DNA of 64,000 nucleotides from Piliocolobus tephrosceles (GCF_002776525.5 NC_045443.1:43973484-44037483); one strand, 5' to 3'; shown: positions 46,738 through 59,653, numbered from the stretch's first letter. The notes: generated by a model from the sequence alone, not told the origin. Program-made: numbers and translations.

Positions 46738-46995
46738 TTAAGCTTAGCTTATCTGCTAGCTTTCCTCAAGATGGCTGCAGAAGCTCTTGGCATCACATCT
46801 TTGCAAGCAAAAGTAAAAAGATAGGAAATATTTCCCAGAAGGCATCTTAGCTTATCCTACATCCCATTGTCCAGTATTGAGTCTTTCCTAAGTCAATCAT
46901 TGGAAAAGAAGAAGGGATCACCATGACTGGCTAAGATGAATCAAGATCTACCCAGTGGGTCTAAGGCTGGGACCAACTTAGCTTGAGCATTTAGC
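46738..46995. repeat. Old interspersed repeat, same unnamed family as 16376
   Basis: AAGATGGCTGCAGAAGCTCTTGG, ATTTCCCAGAAGGC and CCATGACTGGCTAAGATGAATC match the phrase order of the 16376-16810 copy in the same orientation. Confidence 0.5.
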
Positions 46996-47049
46996 TTCAT
47001 AAAGGATTTTGTTTTGTTAGTAAAAAAGAAAATGCAAATGGTTGTTGGG

Positions 47050-47265
47050 TAGGTAATTACTATACTAGTATCTGCTACACATAACAGCCCTGTGGGATAG
47101 ACATATTTATTTCTCCCAGTTTACAGTTGAGTGTACTGTGATTTGACATGGTAAGCAACATGCTCAAAAACTACAAGTGGTCCACGGTGAAGCTGTGATT
47201 TGAGCTAAAGTCTGTCTGGCACTTACATGGCTGCACCCAGTTACTATGCTCTACTAATTTCCCTG
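47050..47265 (+). mobile_element. MIR
   Basis: ACTATACTAGTATCTGCTAC, GGATAGACATATTTATTTCTCC and CAACATGCTCAAAAACTACAAG follow MIR in order. Confidence 0.65.
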
Positions 47266-47289
47266 TCACGTATTACATTCACTAAGGAT

Positions 47290-47600
47290 ATTGGGCTCCA
47301 GCTCACAATCTTTCTTCACACCAACAGCCCTCTTATTACCCAGGGAGATTTCAATATTTGCATGAGTGATCCATCAAATCCTAGCCACATTTCCTGACCC
47401 CACCTGCAACAGCCTTTGTTACCACCTCACTGTAGCCTCTCACTCCCTTGGCCTTACCCTCAGTAACTATTCCAATGTTGAATCTTGAATTCTAGTATCT
47501 CATGCTCCGACAGCCTCTCATACTTCCAGCCTGTCCCTCCCTGTCTTACTCCCACTACACCTGTTCTTTAAGGTCCCAGAGTCCTCCAACCTCCCCTCCA
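47290..47600 (+). mobile_element. L2 ORF2 fragment (endonuclease side)
   Basis: GGGAGATTTCAATATTTGC, CACTCCCTTGGCCTTACCC and CTTTAAGGTCCCAGAGTCC follow the pyrimidine-rich L2 ORF2 text upstream of the reverse transcriptase. It is very decayed. Confidence 0.5.
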
Positions 47601-47657
47601 TCTGGAATGTCTACTTCAATATATGAAATTGAAGATGTCTCAAAGCTCCACACAGAC

Positions 47658-47800
47658 CGCTTTCTCTGAAAGAGAAGGAAATGAGGCTCAGAGTGCTGAC
47701 AAGTGGCCTAATGTCCCACAGCTAGTAATTGCAGTGCCAGGACTGGACCACTGGGTCTTTCTGGATTCCAAGTCAGGCCAATGTTTTGTTTTCTCCCTAC
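47658..47800 (+). mobile_element. MIR fragment
   Basis: GAAAGAGAAGGAAATGAGGCTC, CCCACAGCTAGTAATTGCAG and CTGGATTCCAAGTCAGGCC match the MIR core and 3' half. Confidence 0.7.
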
Positions 47801-47849
47801 ACTATCTTTTTACGTTGAAACTTTTCTCCTAGTAAGATTTTTAAATATC

Positions 47850-48262
47850 TTGCCGCCTTGCAGTTAGATCTCAGACTGCTGTACTAGCAATAAGGGAGGC
47901 TCCCTGGGCGTGGGACCTTCCAGGCCAGGTTTGGGATATAATCTCCTGGGGTGCCATTTGCTAAGACCCTTGGTAAAGCACAGTATTAGGGTGGGAGTTA
48001 CCCGATTTTCCACGTGTTGTGTGTCTCAATTTCCTTTGGCTAGGAAAAAGAATTCCCTTCCCCCTTGCACTTCCCAGGTGAGGTGATGCCTCACCCTGCT
48101 TCAGGTCTCTCTGGTTGGACTGCACCCACGGACCAGCACCAACTGTCTGACCCGCCCCAGTGAGATTAACCCGTACCTCAGTTGAAAATGCAGAAATCAC
48201 CCATCTTCTGTGTTTCTCAGGCTGGGAGCTGGAGGCTGGAGCTGTTCCTATTCGGGCATCTT
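47850..48262 (-). mobile_element. Orphan L1 5'UTR fragment
   Basis: This 413-bp block matches the first part of an L1PA/PB 5'UTR in reverse, collinear with 32530-32965 (shared GGTGAGGTGATG, GTACCTCAGTTGAAAATGCAG, ACCCATCTTCTGTGT). Its reverse strand begins AAGATGCCCGAATAGGAAC, essentially the L1 start. No ORF1, ORF2, 3'UTR or A-tail is attached. Confidence 0.88.
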
Positions 48263-50261
48263 CTGCTTTATTCTTATAAGACAGGACTTCCTAGGGTATG
48301 ACTGTTTAGTTTATTTGATCTGAAATTATGGATTTCAATAATTTGGAGATGAAACCTTAGTATTTCCAAATGTATGCAAATATTGCTTTCATAATGCACT
48401 TGATGGGTCTGAGATAGGAATAGCACTGGGCAGTCACAGGAGGATGTAAAACCCCACACAGCAACTAAACCAAGAACTAGGCAAAGAAATCATGGGCTAA
48501 TGGAAAACTCAAAAGAAGGGACAAGAAATGGCCAAAATCCTGGTCAGGCTGACATATCTATGACTCTTCCTGGCAAACCTGAAAAAGGGAGAAAGGGTGT
48601 GGTAATGAGAGTCCCCGAAATCTTCTCCTTTTCCAGAATGATTATTCCACCCCCTAATTAAAGAAACACCCATAAAATTAAAAACTCAAACTTAATTGTG
48701 TGTGATTTATTCTCACCAGCAGGCCTGCACTTTTCTCTCAACTGTGTACTTTCATTTTTAAAATCAAAGCTTTTTACCTTTCACATCATTCTGACTCATT
48801 CCCAAATTCTTTTGAACCAGGACAGTGGCTGAGGCTGGGGTCTCACTGGCATCCAAAGACCCTCCGAGCCCTCTGGCAATAAGCAACAGGACTTCTTAGT
48901 TATGTTTACTGGCTTGATTAGAATCATATTACCTTGCACAGTGATAAGCACCTAAACTGATAAGAGCTTCAAGAAAACATGAAAGCAATGATTAACAAAA
49001 CAAAGATAATTAGGTGTTAAGGATCCCAAAAATACTCTGCTTTGGTTTAATGTATATTGACTATAAAATATGTTTTGAGGCAAGTTTTACCTGTGTAATC
49101 AACAATATTCTTGTTTGGTGTGATGTGAAAAGACAAGCATTTTAGAAGTTTTTTTGTGTATATCTTCATGAAACTTCTTTGGAAACAACACATGGGAAGT
49201 GAAAAAGAGAAATTTCACAGGTACCCTTTACAAACCTTACTTAGGCTACAAACAAAGAGGATCCTGATACTTTAAACATTTGGTTAAATTGTTTCTAATT
49301 CCTGTGGTCTGGGAACAAATCCCCAACCTAGCTTCAGTTATCCTCCTCCACCTCACTCCATTGACGAAAAGAGGGAAGAGGGAAACGGGGTCGGGGGAAG
49401 AATGTAGGAGAGGGAGGTGCAGAAAATTTTGTTTAATTGGGATTGTAACAACCAGCAGATGACTCAATATCTCCCTGAGGTTTTTACTGTAGATCACAGA
49501 AAGGAATGTGGAGAAACTATTTTCATGACTTCCACCTCCTGGTAGGATTTGCCTCAGTGGTAGGCCTACCAACAGTGGCCATGGGTCCTGGACACAGGAT
49601 ACATGTGCTGTCTGGCACACTGGTCTGTAGTCATTTCCTATCTTTTTTAGGATCTGATGCTATTTTAAGTGTGCCTCTTGACTGTGTGGGTATCACAGAC
49701 ACGTTTCTCTGCTGCTTCTCTGCTGTCCTATCCCAGAAATGGTCTACTTTTTGACCACACATGTTGCAGGCAGTCCATGGGGGTGAGACAGGGATGGTCC
49801 TCAAACCCTAGAAATAAGGAAAGTGAGATTGCTCTTTGAGAATTAAGCTAAGAAATAAGTCCAGCATAATTTGGAGTAAAGAGAGATATTTAAAGTCACA
49901 TTAAGATTGCAAGCAAACTTGAATTGTGTGTGTCCAAGCCATGCAACAAGAAATGGATTTACCCAGGCTCCCTGGCCAGCATATTTCTATTATAGTGATG
50001 GATACCTCAGACTGCCAGAGTTGATGTTTGCTGCACGTTATCTTCAGATAACCAACTCTCCTGGTTCCCCAAAGTAAATGTCTCACATAGTTTGCTGACC
50101 TAAATGTGAGATCTCCTTGACAGTCACATTTCCCTTTAAAATCTAATACACTGGCATTCTGTGTTTCTACCTCATGGTAAGTTTTGTCAGCTAAAGGTCT
50201 CATCTCTAAGTCCAAAGAAAGTTGAGTTACAAAGAGTTTCAGAGCTACTATCATCCACATC
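48263..50261. other. Unique DNA, 2 kb, no gene seen
   Basis: No repeat family or exon is recognised. The 124-codon reverse frame at 49246-49620 and the 125-codon one at 49901-50278 have no domains and no codon pattern I trust. Confidence 0.45.
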
Positions 50262-50612
50262 ATGCTGGTGTCTCCCAAAATTTATATATTGGAACCAAAC
50301 CTCCAATGGGATAGTATTGAGAGATGGGGCTTTGGGGAGATTATTAGATTATGAGGACAGAGCCCTCATGCGTGTGATTGGTGCATTTAACAAAAGAGGC
50401 CCCAGAGAGCTAGCTAGCCCCTTCTACCATGGGAGGATGCAGCAAGAAGGCATCATCTGTGTATGAGAAAGTGGGCCCTCACCAGACACTGAATCTGCTG
50501 GCACCTTGATCTTGGACTTTCCAGCCTCCAGAACTGTGAGAAATAAATGTTGTTTATAAGCTACTCAGATAATGATAATTTGTTATAGTAGCCCAAATGA
50601 ACCAAGATGATA
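50262..50612 (+). mobile_element. MLT1/MST-type MaLR LTR
   Basis: TGCTGGTGTCTCCCAAAATTT start, ACAGAGCCCTCATGCGTG, GGCCCCAGAGAGCTAGC, CCTTGATCTTGGACTTTCC and GTGAGAAATAAATG. It is a solo LTR in the same orientation as those at 1111 and 2785. Confidence 0.8.
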
Positions 50613-51756
50613 GCTTACAAGGCTAAGATCATCCCCCTGGAAAGCAGTGGATTGGCTCACTGAGAAAAACATCTCTTCATGAGGACCTGTCTGGATGGCC
50701 AGCCAGCCCTCTCCAGGCCCTGCCCTATCTGTCACCCCACAACACACCTGCTTCACTGCCTCTCAACTAGCCTCAGGAGAGGATGACATTGCTAACATTT
50801 GTTTTTTCTGAAGGAATTCTTCAAACACTTCATTTGGTAGTTATTCCTATTCCAGTAAGACGTTGTGAGGCCCAGCTTCACAGATGGATGATGGCCCCAT
50901 CCTACAATGGAAGACAGGATGTGCCTGTATCTTAATTGGAGAGGAAAAAGTAATCTGTCAACCCATTGGAAAATCCATCACTATGGGGATTTACAGGAAT
51001 AAATGACCATAACACTTCTTCCTGGCAGCTTTGTGCACATGGATAATAAGTGAACCCTTGTTCCTTTATAGAATGGTTTATTTCAAAGAATTCATGAACC
51101 TCAAGATTTTCTATTTAACCCCGAGGCTTTCTTGGCTTATCCAATTCCATAGCTGTCACACCACATTCATCTTTAGAGCCAAGAAATTCAACTACGCAGT
51201 GCCCTTGTTCTCAAGAAAGAATTGTGACAGAAATCTTTGTGAATTGTCTTTATTTCATTAGAATTTGTCACCCCAATTTAACTTTTTGTGTGCGACCAGA
51301 AAATATTCTGAATTGTTAAATGCTCAAGTTAATGTCAAATTTTCAAATGTGAAGTCAACATAAGGTTCATACCACTTGGTAACTTATGTTAATATTGTCT
51401 TAATAAGACAAATAACTTAAAATAGTAGTATGCTTATTTGAAATAAAAGTATATTTTTAAAATGAAGAGGCCTAGGGGTGCATGTCATTTGAAGCACAGC
51501 ACCCATGGGGATCACACTCTATGATTTCAAAATTCGGAGATGCTCCTAATCTATCAATCATTAACTGTTGACCTTTGAGCAGCTGAGAAGACTGTGTTAT
51601 ATAACAGATGACCCTGACTACTAAAATGATTAATTTGGGGGTGGTAGATGGGGACATTTTTTAAAATATTAAATCTACTAAATTCAGGTAAAATTACTTT
51701 GTAACATTTCAAGGTCTAGTATCTCATAGACCAACTAAATATAAGCAAATTCATTT
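50613..51756. other. Unique DNA, no gene seen
   Basis: No repeat or exon is recognised. Confidence 0.4.
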
Positions 51757-51772
51757 AATAATCAGAGAAAAG

Positions 51773-51826
51773 TCCAGCCTGGGCGACAGAGCAAGACTCC
51801 GTCTCAAAAAAAAAAAAAATAATAAT
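51773..51826 (+). mobile_element. Extremely 5'-truncated Alu (last ~35 nt) with TSD
   Basis: Only TCCAGCCTGGGCGACAGAGC...CCGTCTC plus an A-run with AAT repeats is present. The 16-bp direct repeat AATAATCAGAGAAAAG lies at 51757-51772 and 51827-51842 without mismatch, showing a real insertion event. Confidence 0.93.
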
Positions 51827-51842
51827 AATAATCAGAGAAAAG

Positions 51843-54473
51843 AAATGCACTGTTACTAAACCAATGAAACACAAGCAGCTCTTTTGTTCATTTCCTGTGT
51901 ATCCAGAACTGTGGGAGACATGGGATCTTCAAGCATTTTACAGAAGAAGGGCTCATGGAACAGAAGGACAACCAGGGCCGGGGTACTGCTGGCACTAAGG
52001 ACAGTGGTAACCTGCCGATCATGGCAATTTATATTTCTGTGTGTTTCATTCCTTTACATGTGGGGAATGTCCTGAAGAGCGGGACTTATATTCTTTTATG
52101 TTTTAAACACCTTCACCTCTGCCCCACCTCAACTCTTCACTAGCTCTCAGCACCGTGATTGGCATGAATAAATAGAGGAATAAAAGAGAAAAGGGATTAC
52201 TGAAAGAGAGACTGAAAACTATGACACTTCCACTTCTTCCTATAGAACAAATACTAGAAATAAGTCCTCAGGGATAAAAGTCTTGTCTTACTCTTTTCCT
52301 CCAAAGAGTGGCTGACTAATTAGTGATTTTTAAGTTCTTGGAAGTCACAATTCAATGACTTCTGCATTGCTCAGCTTAGGTTCCTTTTCTCCCCTGTTCC
52401 CCCTCCCTTCTCATCTCCTTGTGCCTAAGGAGTAACCAGGTCAATTCCTTTGATGGAATGGGCTGATCCATTCAAACAACTGGTTGACATTGCTTATAAA
52501 AATAGCCAAGCTGGGCTTGTTGGCAAAGGCTAGATTTCAAGGAAGATGAGTAGTGGTCTGAGTCAGCAGCTTGTGAAATTCAAGCTGGCAGTCAGAGTGA
52601 CAAAAAGGAAAAAGAATTGATGGTGACCAAAATGTCCTCAGATAACACATCACCCCACTGAGGAAAGAAGACAGAAATAAATAAGTAGGCGGGAACATGT
52701 GCCAGTCGATTTTTAAAGAAAACGACTTCATCTTACATTACATTTGAAAAGATTATGTTGACCTGCCCATGCTTAAACATAAAAATAAAAATTAATGTAA
52801 TGACTCTTAAATATGAGAAGTAGCATGGCGATAGAGCAGTATAAATTGTCCTAAAAAAAAATTACTATTCCCAGAATCTGATTTTTTATTAACAAACCTC
52901 ACAGGTCTTTGGGAAAGTCTGTAGTTGGATCAATGCATGGATTCAATTCTAAAGCTAGAAAGAAAGATTTTATTTTCTCTGGGGTTTCTGTCTAGCCAGC
53001 AGGTTTTAATTCCTGTGTAATAATGGTTCATTTTCCTTAATCTATTGAATAACCATTTTGTTTAAAGGCCAGAATATTGTAACTCTAAGAAATAAAAAGA
53101 GGTCGATTTTGTTGAATACTGTTTAATTTTTTTGGGGGGGGGCACATTTTGCACATTTTCTTGAGTATGTGTAAGTGATCAAGTAATCCTACATACTGGT
53201 GGCTGCCTTGTGAATATCTCTTATTAGTGTCCTGTCAAAAAGTGTGGGAGGCAAAAGGACAAAAATTAAAGCAAGACTTGAAAAAGTGACCAGTGTATAA
53301 GTGGTGTATTCATTATCAAGAGTGGCCAAAATATGTTTACCTATTTATACCAAAGGCTCTTCAGATTTACCGATTAGCTTCAATAATTAATTGATTGAGG
53401 GGTGATGTTAATGCTTTTAAAAAAGCAATTTTAATATTTGTAATCATTAAATACTTGTAGTCAATATCTGTAGAGTATGTCTGCAAGGAGACTTATTTCA
53501 TCTGGGCAGGAAGAAGTAGGAGTGCAGAGAACTTGCCTCAATTTCTTTACTATCAGGAATGGATAACTAGTTTACCAAGAACGTCACTGCCTCAAGGCAC
53601 CCCTTCTCCTAAGCAGCGCATGTCTCATAGAATATTTCAAGGTTCACAGCGCAGTTTCATCTACCTTAGCAGCAATCTGTGAGGTTTCATGGAGGAGGAA
53701 AGGAAAGCACTCAGATCTCAAGTGCCTCTCCCAGGAGATCATGGAGTCAGCCAGAGGTTGACACTGCATTTAAGTACAAGTCTCCTTCAGACCCCAAGCC
53801 CTCTCCACTGTACCTCTTGGCTGATCCCAAGCAGATAGTTCTCATTTCTCAACAAACAGAAATAAGGCAATGTGCAATCTTGGAATACAAATGAAGTATT
53901 TCTCCTAAGGCTTATAGACATCTATTATAGGCAACTTATTGAGTAGACCTTTTAAGATCAAAAAAAGATTCTTAAAATTGCTAGTCATTATTCACAAACA
54001 CACAACAAAGCCTTTCAGATTTATACATTTACATGGAGAAATAAAATTCATCCCAGATGAATTTCATATATATATATGTTTCATATATATATATGAAAAC
54101 GTTCTCAAGGCTGGTTTTTGAAAAAGAAGGACATAAATATATGTCAAATAAAATAAAATTTGAAAAGACAAGAGTAAGGAAAAAGGTCATTAGATCCTTT
54201 GAAATTAACTGGAGAAATGATGGCAGGTATATGGGGAACCAGAAGGACACAATGATATTGAATTTCTCTTTATGGATCACAGGCTCTTACTAGTGTAGTC
54301 TTATAAATAATTGAAAATATTTTTGTTTTCTTCGGAGAAGAAGAAAGCAAAGTAGTATCAGGTTCTTACCTAGAGGGGACACACACATATACACGCACAC
54401 ACACAACACACACCTACTCATAGATCCAACTGGGAATTTGGGAAACAGAGCACCCCATTAGGTAATTGTCTTT
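51843..54473. other. Unique DNA, 2.6 kb, no gene seen
   Basis: No exon or interspersed repeat is recognised. Small features: a G-run at about 53131-53141, a doubled TTCATATATATATATG at 54062-54100, and a broken (AC)n at 54379-54413. Confidence 0.4.
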
Positions 54474-54487
54474 AAAAGTCAATTCAG

Positions 54488-54799
54488 GGCTGGGCACTGT
54501 GGTTCACGCCTATAATCCCAGCACTTTGGGAGACCAAGGCAAGTAGATCACAAGGTCAGGAGATCCTGACCATCCTGGCTAATACAGTGAAACCCCTTCT
54601 CTACTAAAAATAATAACAATTGTTTAAAAATTAGCTGGGTGTGGTGGCAGGAGTCTGTAGTCCCAGCTACTTGGGAGGCTGAGGCAGAAGAATGGCATGA
54701 ACCAGGGAGGCAGAGCTAGCAGTGAGCCGAGATTACGCCACTACACTCCAGCCTGGGCAACAGAGCAAGACTCCGTCTCAAAAAAAAAAAAAAAAAAAA
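54488..54799 (+). mobile_element. AluY
   Basis: GGCTGGGCACTGTGGTTCACG start, Y-type GGAGATCCTGACCATCCTGGC, long A-tail (54780-54803). TSD AAAAGTCAATT at 54474-54484 and 54800-54810. A short ACAATTGTTTAAA expansion sits in the middle linker. Confidence 0.93.
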
Positions 54800-54810
54800 A
54801 AAAGTCAATT

Positions 54811-56399
54811 GAATGGGTGTACCTTAAAGCCTTTTCCCTCCAAAGATCTCTGTGATAGTGTTTGAAATCCCTCTAAAGAGTCCTCTAAAGAGCTCTGTGA
54901 CAGCATTTTAAAAACCCTACTATCTACAAAGTAGATGTTTGTTTCATATTTCTTGGATAAGTGATTGATATAGGATTGATTCAAGACAGGAGATAAAGGA
55001 TCCTGGAAGGCCAGATAGATGACTATCACAACAGTCCAGCAAGAGGTAATGATGACTTATTTGGGGCAGTGGAAAGAAAAGGGCAGAACCAGGACCACTG
55101 CACAGGTAGAACTGACCTCCTGACTGAATACTCAGCAGCTTCTCACAACCTAGAGAACTATTGAAGGCTCTCCATTCACTTCCTTTATCTACTTCTGGGC
55201 CCACACTCATTTTCCATGCAAGCATTAGTTCCCTCCTAATCATCCGGGAAGTGAAACCTGAAATATCTAAATAATTAAAATCAATTATACTCCGATAACA
55301 TTGGAGGCAGCTGCTATACTCTTCATAATATATTTTACAGATTAAATATTTTTTTCATATAGTCAGGTTTGTATAGATGAGTTAATATTTTAAAAAGACA
55401 TTTGTCTTCAGGAAACAAAAAGAAAAGAAATATCAGACTATCACCTACATGAATGCTGAAGGTACATGAATTTGCCCATTACATTTGCTACTTTGAGATA
55501 TTAGAAGACTTCTCAAGAAGTCCAAGCCTTTCTGTTGAGACTGGGTCTTAGATGAGAAAAATCTGATCTCTCAAAAAGATGAGATTCTCCTAAATATAGT
55601 GTGTCAGTTCTCTGTGAACTTGGGAAAAATTGTGACAAAATCCCTTTGCTCCCTCTGTAGACCTCCCATATACAAAATTTATGAGTGTCGGCTGCGATTT
55701 GTCCCCAGAGATTGTATGGGCTTCATTTCTTGATAGTATGGACAACTTTTGGTAGAGGAGGTAGAGGATAAAAGAAAATAAGAGATCACCTGCAATCTTA
55801 GTGCAGACTCTGAGGAGTTCAGAGAAAGTGGAAGAAATTGCAACAAGTGTTAGCTCAATTCAGTAACTAAATTCAATTCAATTCAATTCAGTTCAATTCA
55901 ATTCAGCCTGATTGTTTATCGATGAGTCTTACAATAATTCTTACATTAAATTGTTGTCATAAAATTTGTGAAACTTCTGCTCTGTGCATTTGACTTGTTT
56001 TATTCAGCATTTCTTCTTTTCATGCAATCCTAAGCAGTAAGCTGGCTTTCTTCCATTCTCATGAGAATTAGCACAAATAACTCTCATCCTTGTTCCCTGT
56101 TATCTCTTATGCATGCTTACTAGCAGCTGGTAAGAGCGGCTAAGAAAAAAATGTCATTCTAGAGATATAATTTGGAATCAAGCAGAAGTATCTGCTGGAG
56201 AACTAATCACATGTTTGGAGTAAAGTATTGAAGTGTGAAGAAAGCAAAAGACAGTCAAGGCTACACATGAATGTTTTTAAAGTAAGGTTCGTGTGCAGCA
56301 GCTGAAGAAGCATGTCCATGTTCCTTGCACTCATGTGATGTGATACTTATGTGACTCATTTCAAAGTCAAAAATGACATTGTCAATACTCAATACTCTG
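54811..56399. other. Unique DNA with an ATTCA microsatellite
   Basis: An (ATTCA)n/(ATTCAGTTCA) array lies at 55869-55908. Near 54840-54910 the phrase CTCTGTGA-AG-CCTCTAAAGAG is partly repeated. No gene is seen. Confidence 0.45.
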
Positions 56400-56679
56400 C
56401 TTTTTTTTTTTTTTTTTTTTTTGGAAGGCTCTCACTCTGTCACCCATGCTGAAGTGCAGTGGCATGATCATAGCTCACTGTGGCCTTGAACTCCTGGGCT
56501 CAAGCGATCCTCCTACCTGAGCCTCCCGAGTAGGTAGGATTAGAGGTGCGCACCACCATCCCTGGCTAATGTTTGTTTGTTTGTTTGTTTGTTTGTTTGT
56601 TTGTAGAGATGGAGGTCTCATTTGGTTGCCCAGGCTGGTCTCAAGCTTCTTGCTTCAAGCGATCCTCCCACCTCAGCAT
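56400..56679 (-). mobile_element. AluJ, missing its 5' end
   Basis: A reverse Alu with a T-run (56401-56422), J-type GCTCACTGTGGCCTTGAACTCC, and a (TTTG)n expansion of the middle linker (56572-56605). It stops at CCACCTCAGCA, so about 45 bases of the Alu start are missing. No TSD. Confidence 0.88.
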
Positions 56680-57874
56680 GTGGAAAGGAAATATCTGAAA
56701 TATGCTGGAGTGTAGTACCTGCCTAGGTCATACTGGGTCAAAGATTACAAACAATTCCTCTTAAGGGCACTAAAAGGAATTGGTGCCTTTGAGATCAATG
56801 TGCATTCCAAGTTCTAGAAATAGAGTTTCAACAAGTTCTGCCAGATGCCTTATCCTGGCAGCTTTCCTCTTATTATTCCCCTTGACTGCCAAAGAGCAAC
56901 TCCCCCATTGCCATGCACAGGTCAGTGGCTGGTGCAATCAACGAATCAATCAAATAGGCAACAATTGGCTTTAAGAACTGGCTCCATAGTGAAGGCTCCT
57001 CCGGGGATTGCATTCAGCCAGACCTCCCAAGGGCACATTGAGAAGGATTTGTACTAGGACACATTACTGTTCTCAGCTCCCAGTCATTTCTTTGTGAAAA
57101 TTACATGGATTATTTTTGACAAGGGAATGTGAATTTGAGGTATTCTATGGGAACTTTCATCTCTGCACTCCTCAAGGCTGAAATGATTAAGATCCATATG
57201 AAACAAACTTTTTCCACAATGTGAAGCAATGGAGTCAAGGATGGTGACATCTAGCCCTGTGCCACCACTTCCCCACTTGAATCCACGGTGGCTGCTATTT
57301 ATCTATCACGAAGTTACCGCCAAGCCCAGTGACCACACTTTCTCAGTCCAATTCCAATTGCAGGAATTCTCTTGGCATTAGGATGTGAAATGAAACTTCT
57401 TTGCCCTGATTAGGGAGCTCTGGTTCAGAGCTGCCCCAGAAGAATTATCCTAAGAAAGTTGTTTTTAGGGCAGGATTCCTCAGCTGACCCCTGGCTTGCC
57501 CTGGAGAGCAAACCAAGCCTTGAAGTGGTTCAGAAACTAACCAGCCTTCAGGAAATATCAGGACAAGCAATGATGACTGTCCTGGCCCCTATCCTAGTTT
57601 GTATTAATCATGAACCTGGATTTATTTCCAGAAAAGAAAAATGCCAACCTTACCTCTATTCAGATTTCCCTGTCACACTTTAGACTGTTCTATAATGTTA
57701 TAAGTCTGTAATATTTGTTTTAGTGGAAAAGATAACTTTGTGATGAGTACTATTCTTCAGTAATTCAGTGAAAATTACTTTAGGAAGTTTCCTGTTCTCT
57801 AAAACTAATCAGATTCATGGGAGCAGAAGTGATAGAAGAAGAAATCACGTGTATAAAGTAGTTCAGTAGAAGTA
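56680..57874. other. Unique DNA, no gene seen
   Basis: No repeat or exon is recognised. Confidence 0.4.
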
Positions 57875-58110
57875 ACAGCATTCATTCAACACATACTTCT
57901 TAAGCGCCAGGCATTGTTCTAGCTGAAGGTCAACAGAGAAGAATAACACATGAGTCCTGCTTTTTCTGAGGGTGACATAACCACTAGCTACACCTGTGTA
58001 ACTTCTGTGCAATATGGATGATGGCACAATATTACATAAACCAGATGATAATGAGGCCACAATGAAGGAAGTGCCTGACTTCAGGAGTTCAGAGGAGTTC
58101 CTAGTGGAGA
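57875..58110 (+). mobile_element. Ancient L2/MIR-like repeat
   Basis: CATTCATTCAACACATACTTC, GCCAGGCATTGTTCTAG and GCAATATGGATGATGGCACAAT follow the same old-repeat layout as 13516-13635. Family uncertain. Confidence 0.4.
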
Positions 58111-59144
58111 CAAAGCTGTTTAACATATATTATTGTCTTGTGTTACCCATTCTCAAACAACTCAATTACCCAACCTGTGCATAAAAAAACTGAAGGCTTT
58201 TAAAGTTTGGGTTCTATAAAAGCTAATAGCTGAAGAGTATAGAGGAAAGTTACATGGAGTGTACTTCCTCATGGCACTCATTGTGATTCTGGTTTAATGT
58301 CACAATGAACCCTCTTGAAAAACCTCCAGACTGAGTTTGTTTTTCAGTTTTGGTTTGTTCTTTTAGCATTCACTGTATTCTCCCTCAAGTATCATGTACT
58401 CAGATCATGATACGGCCTGGTCCAAATGTGAAGGTGCCACTGGTTTTTTTTTAAATGATTGAAGCATTACTAGGAGCCGCTGGAGAGTAAGTCAGAGAGC
58501 TGTCTTTATTGGCCTTTATGCTTGGAGTGGCTTGGCTTCTCATGATTGCAAGCTAATGAAACTATTCAGGATAAGCTTTGGCAGCCAAATCTGGAATGTT
58601 TCAGGATCCATTGAGATGATTTTCGCAGAGCTCCCACTAGTGCAGCCAGAGGGAGGATCCTGATTTAGTAGTTTCTACCTCAGGTAAGGACACGAGACAC
58701 TGTTCAAGCATCCAATGTGGCAACGCAGTCAGTTTATGTGTGAAGTGAGTCCTGGCAGGTGCTCAGGCATGAAGCCTAGCTACTGAGGGAAGGATTCCAC
58801 TGCTATGCAGTCCAGGCTGCCCCCACAGCCAAGGACAGCCAGCAGGTTAAAATTTTGAGGGTTTTTACAATGGCAGATTTTTGAATCACCTCTTTTTTTC
58901 TCTCTTAAAACAAAGAATCGAGTTGAGGGACTTTTTGCTCATTGCCACAGCCTTGAGAAACTCCTGTTGCCTGATTATTATTTTTATTTTGGGGCTTCTC
59001 TTTGCTCAGAATTATCTAGCCCTGCAGGTGGATTTGATGATCTTTACTCCAGAGTTGAAAGGAGACTAGTATTTGTGCCTTATCATTTGTTAAAGCCCAT
59101 CTAATATGGGAACCACTCAGTAGCCACTCAATATCCTGGAAAAA
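58111..59144. other. Unique DNA, no gene seen
   Basis: No repeat or exon is recognised. The 62-codon frame at 58881-59069 is hydrophobic but matches no known family. Confidence 0.4.
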
Positions 59145-59270
59145 AAGCCTTGTAATTAGACTCTGAAGACCTGGATCTAAGACCTAAGCTCTACCAAGTA
59201 TTAGCTGTGTGCCTTAAGGTAAGTGATCAAACCTCCCTGAAACTCAGTTTCCTCATATGTCGAAATGGTC
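59145..59270 (-). mobile_element. MIR
   Basis: GACTCTGAAGACCTGGATCTAAG, TAGCTGTGTGCCTTAAGG and CAGTTTCCTCATATGTCGAAATGG are reverse MIR text. Confidence 0.75.
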
Positions 59271-59653
59271 CTTGGCTATGTGAACAGATAGATTGCCCCA
59301 AACCAGCAGCAGTTTTAAGAGAGATATTTTCACTATCTGGCTAATAATAAATGGAACATGAGCAGCTGCTTTAAGCCCTCATTTTCATTTTTGGAAGAGA
59401 AGTGGTCCAAACTTTAATTGCTTTTCCAACAGGTATAATACAACAGCTTATCTCCCTTAATTATTTAAGAAAATATTTTGCAACTAACTTTTCTGTAGGG
59501 GTTGGTAAAAATCATGTGATATGACATGATAAATCTCATAGAAGCATCCTTGATTTATTTGGTCACTGTGCCAGACATTAACTAGATGCTGAGGACACTG
59601 GCACTGTCTTCAAAGACTTTATATCCTTGAGAGGGAGAGAGGCAACCACATAT
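59271..59653. other. Unique DNA with old-repeat traces
   Basis: 59545-59650 (TGTGCCAGACATTAACTAG, GAGGACACTGGCACTG) resembles the old repeat at 57875. It continues after the Alu. Confidence 0.35.
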
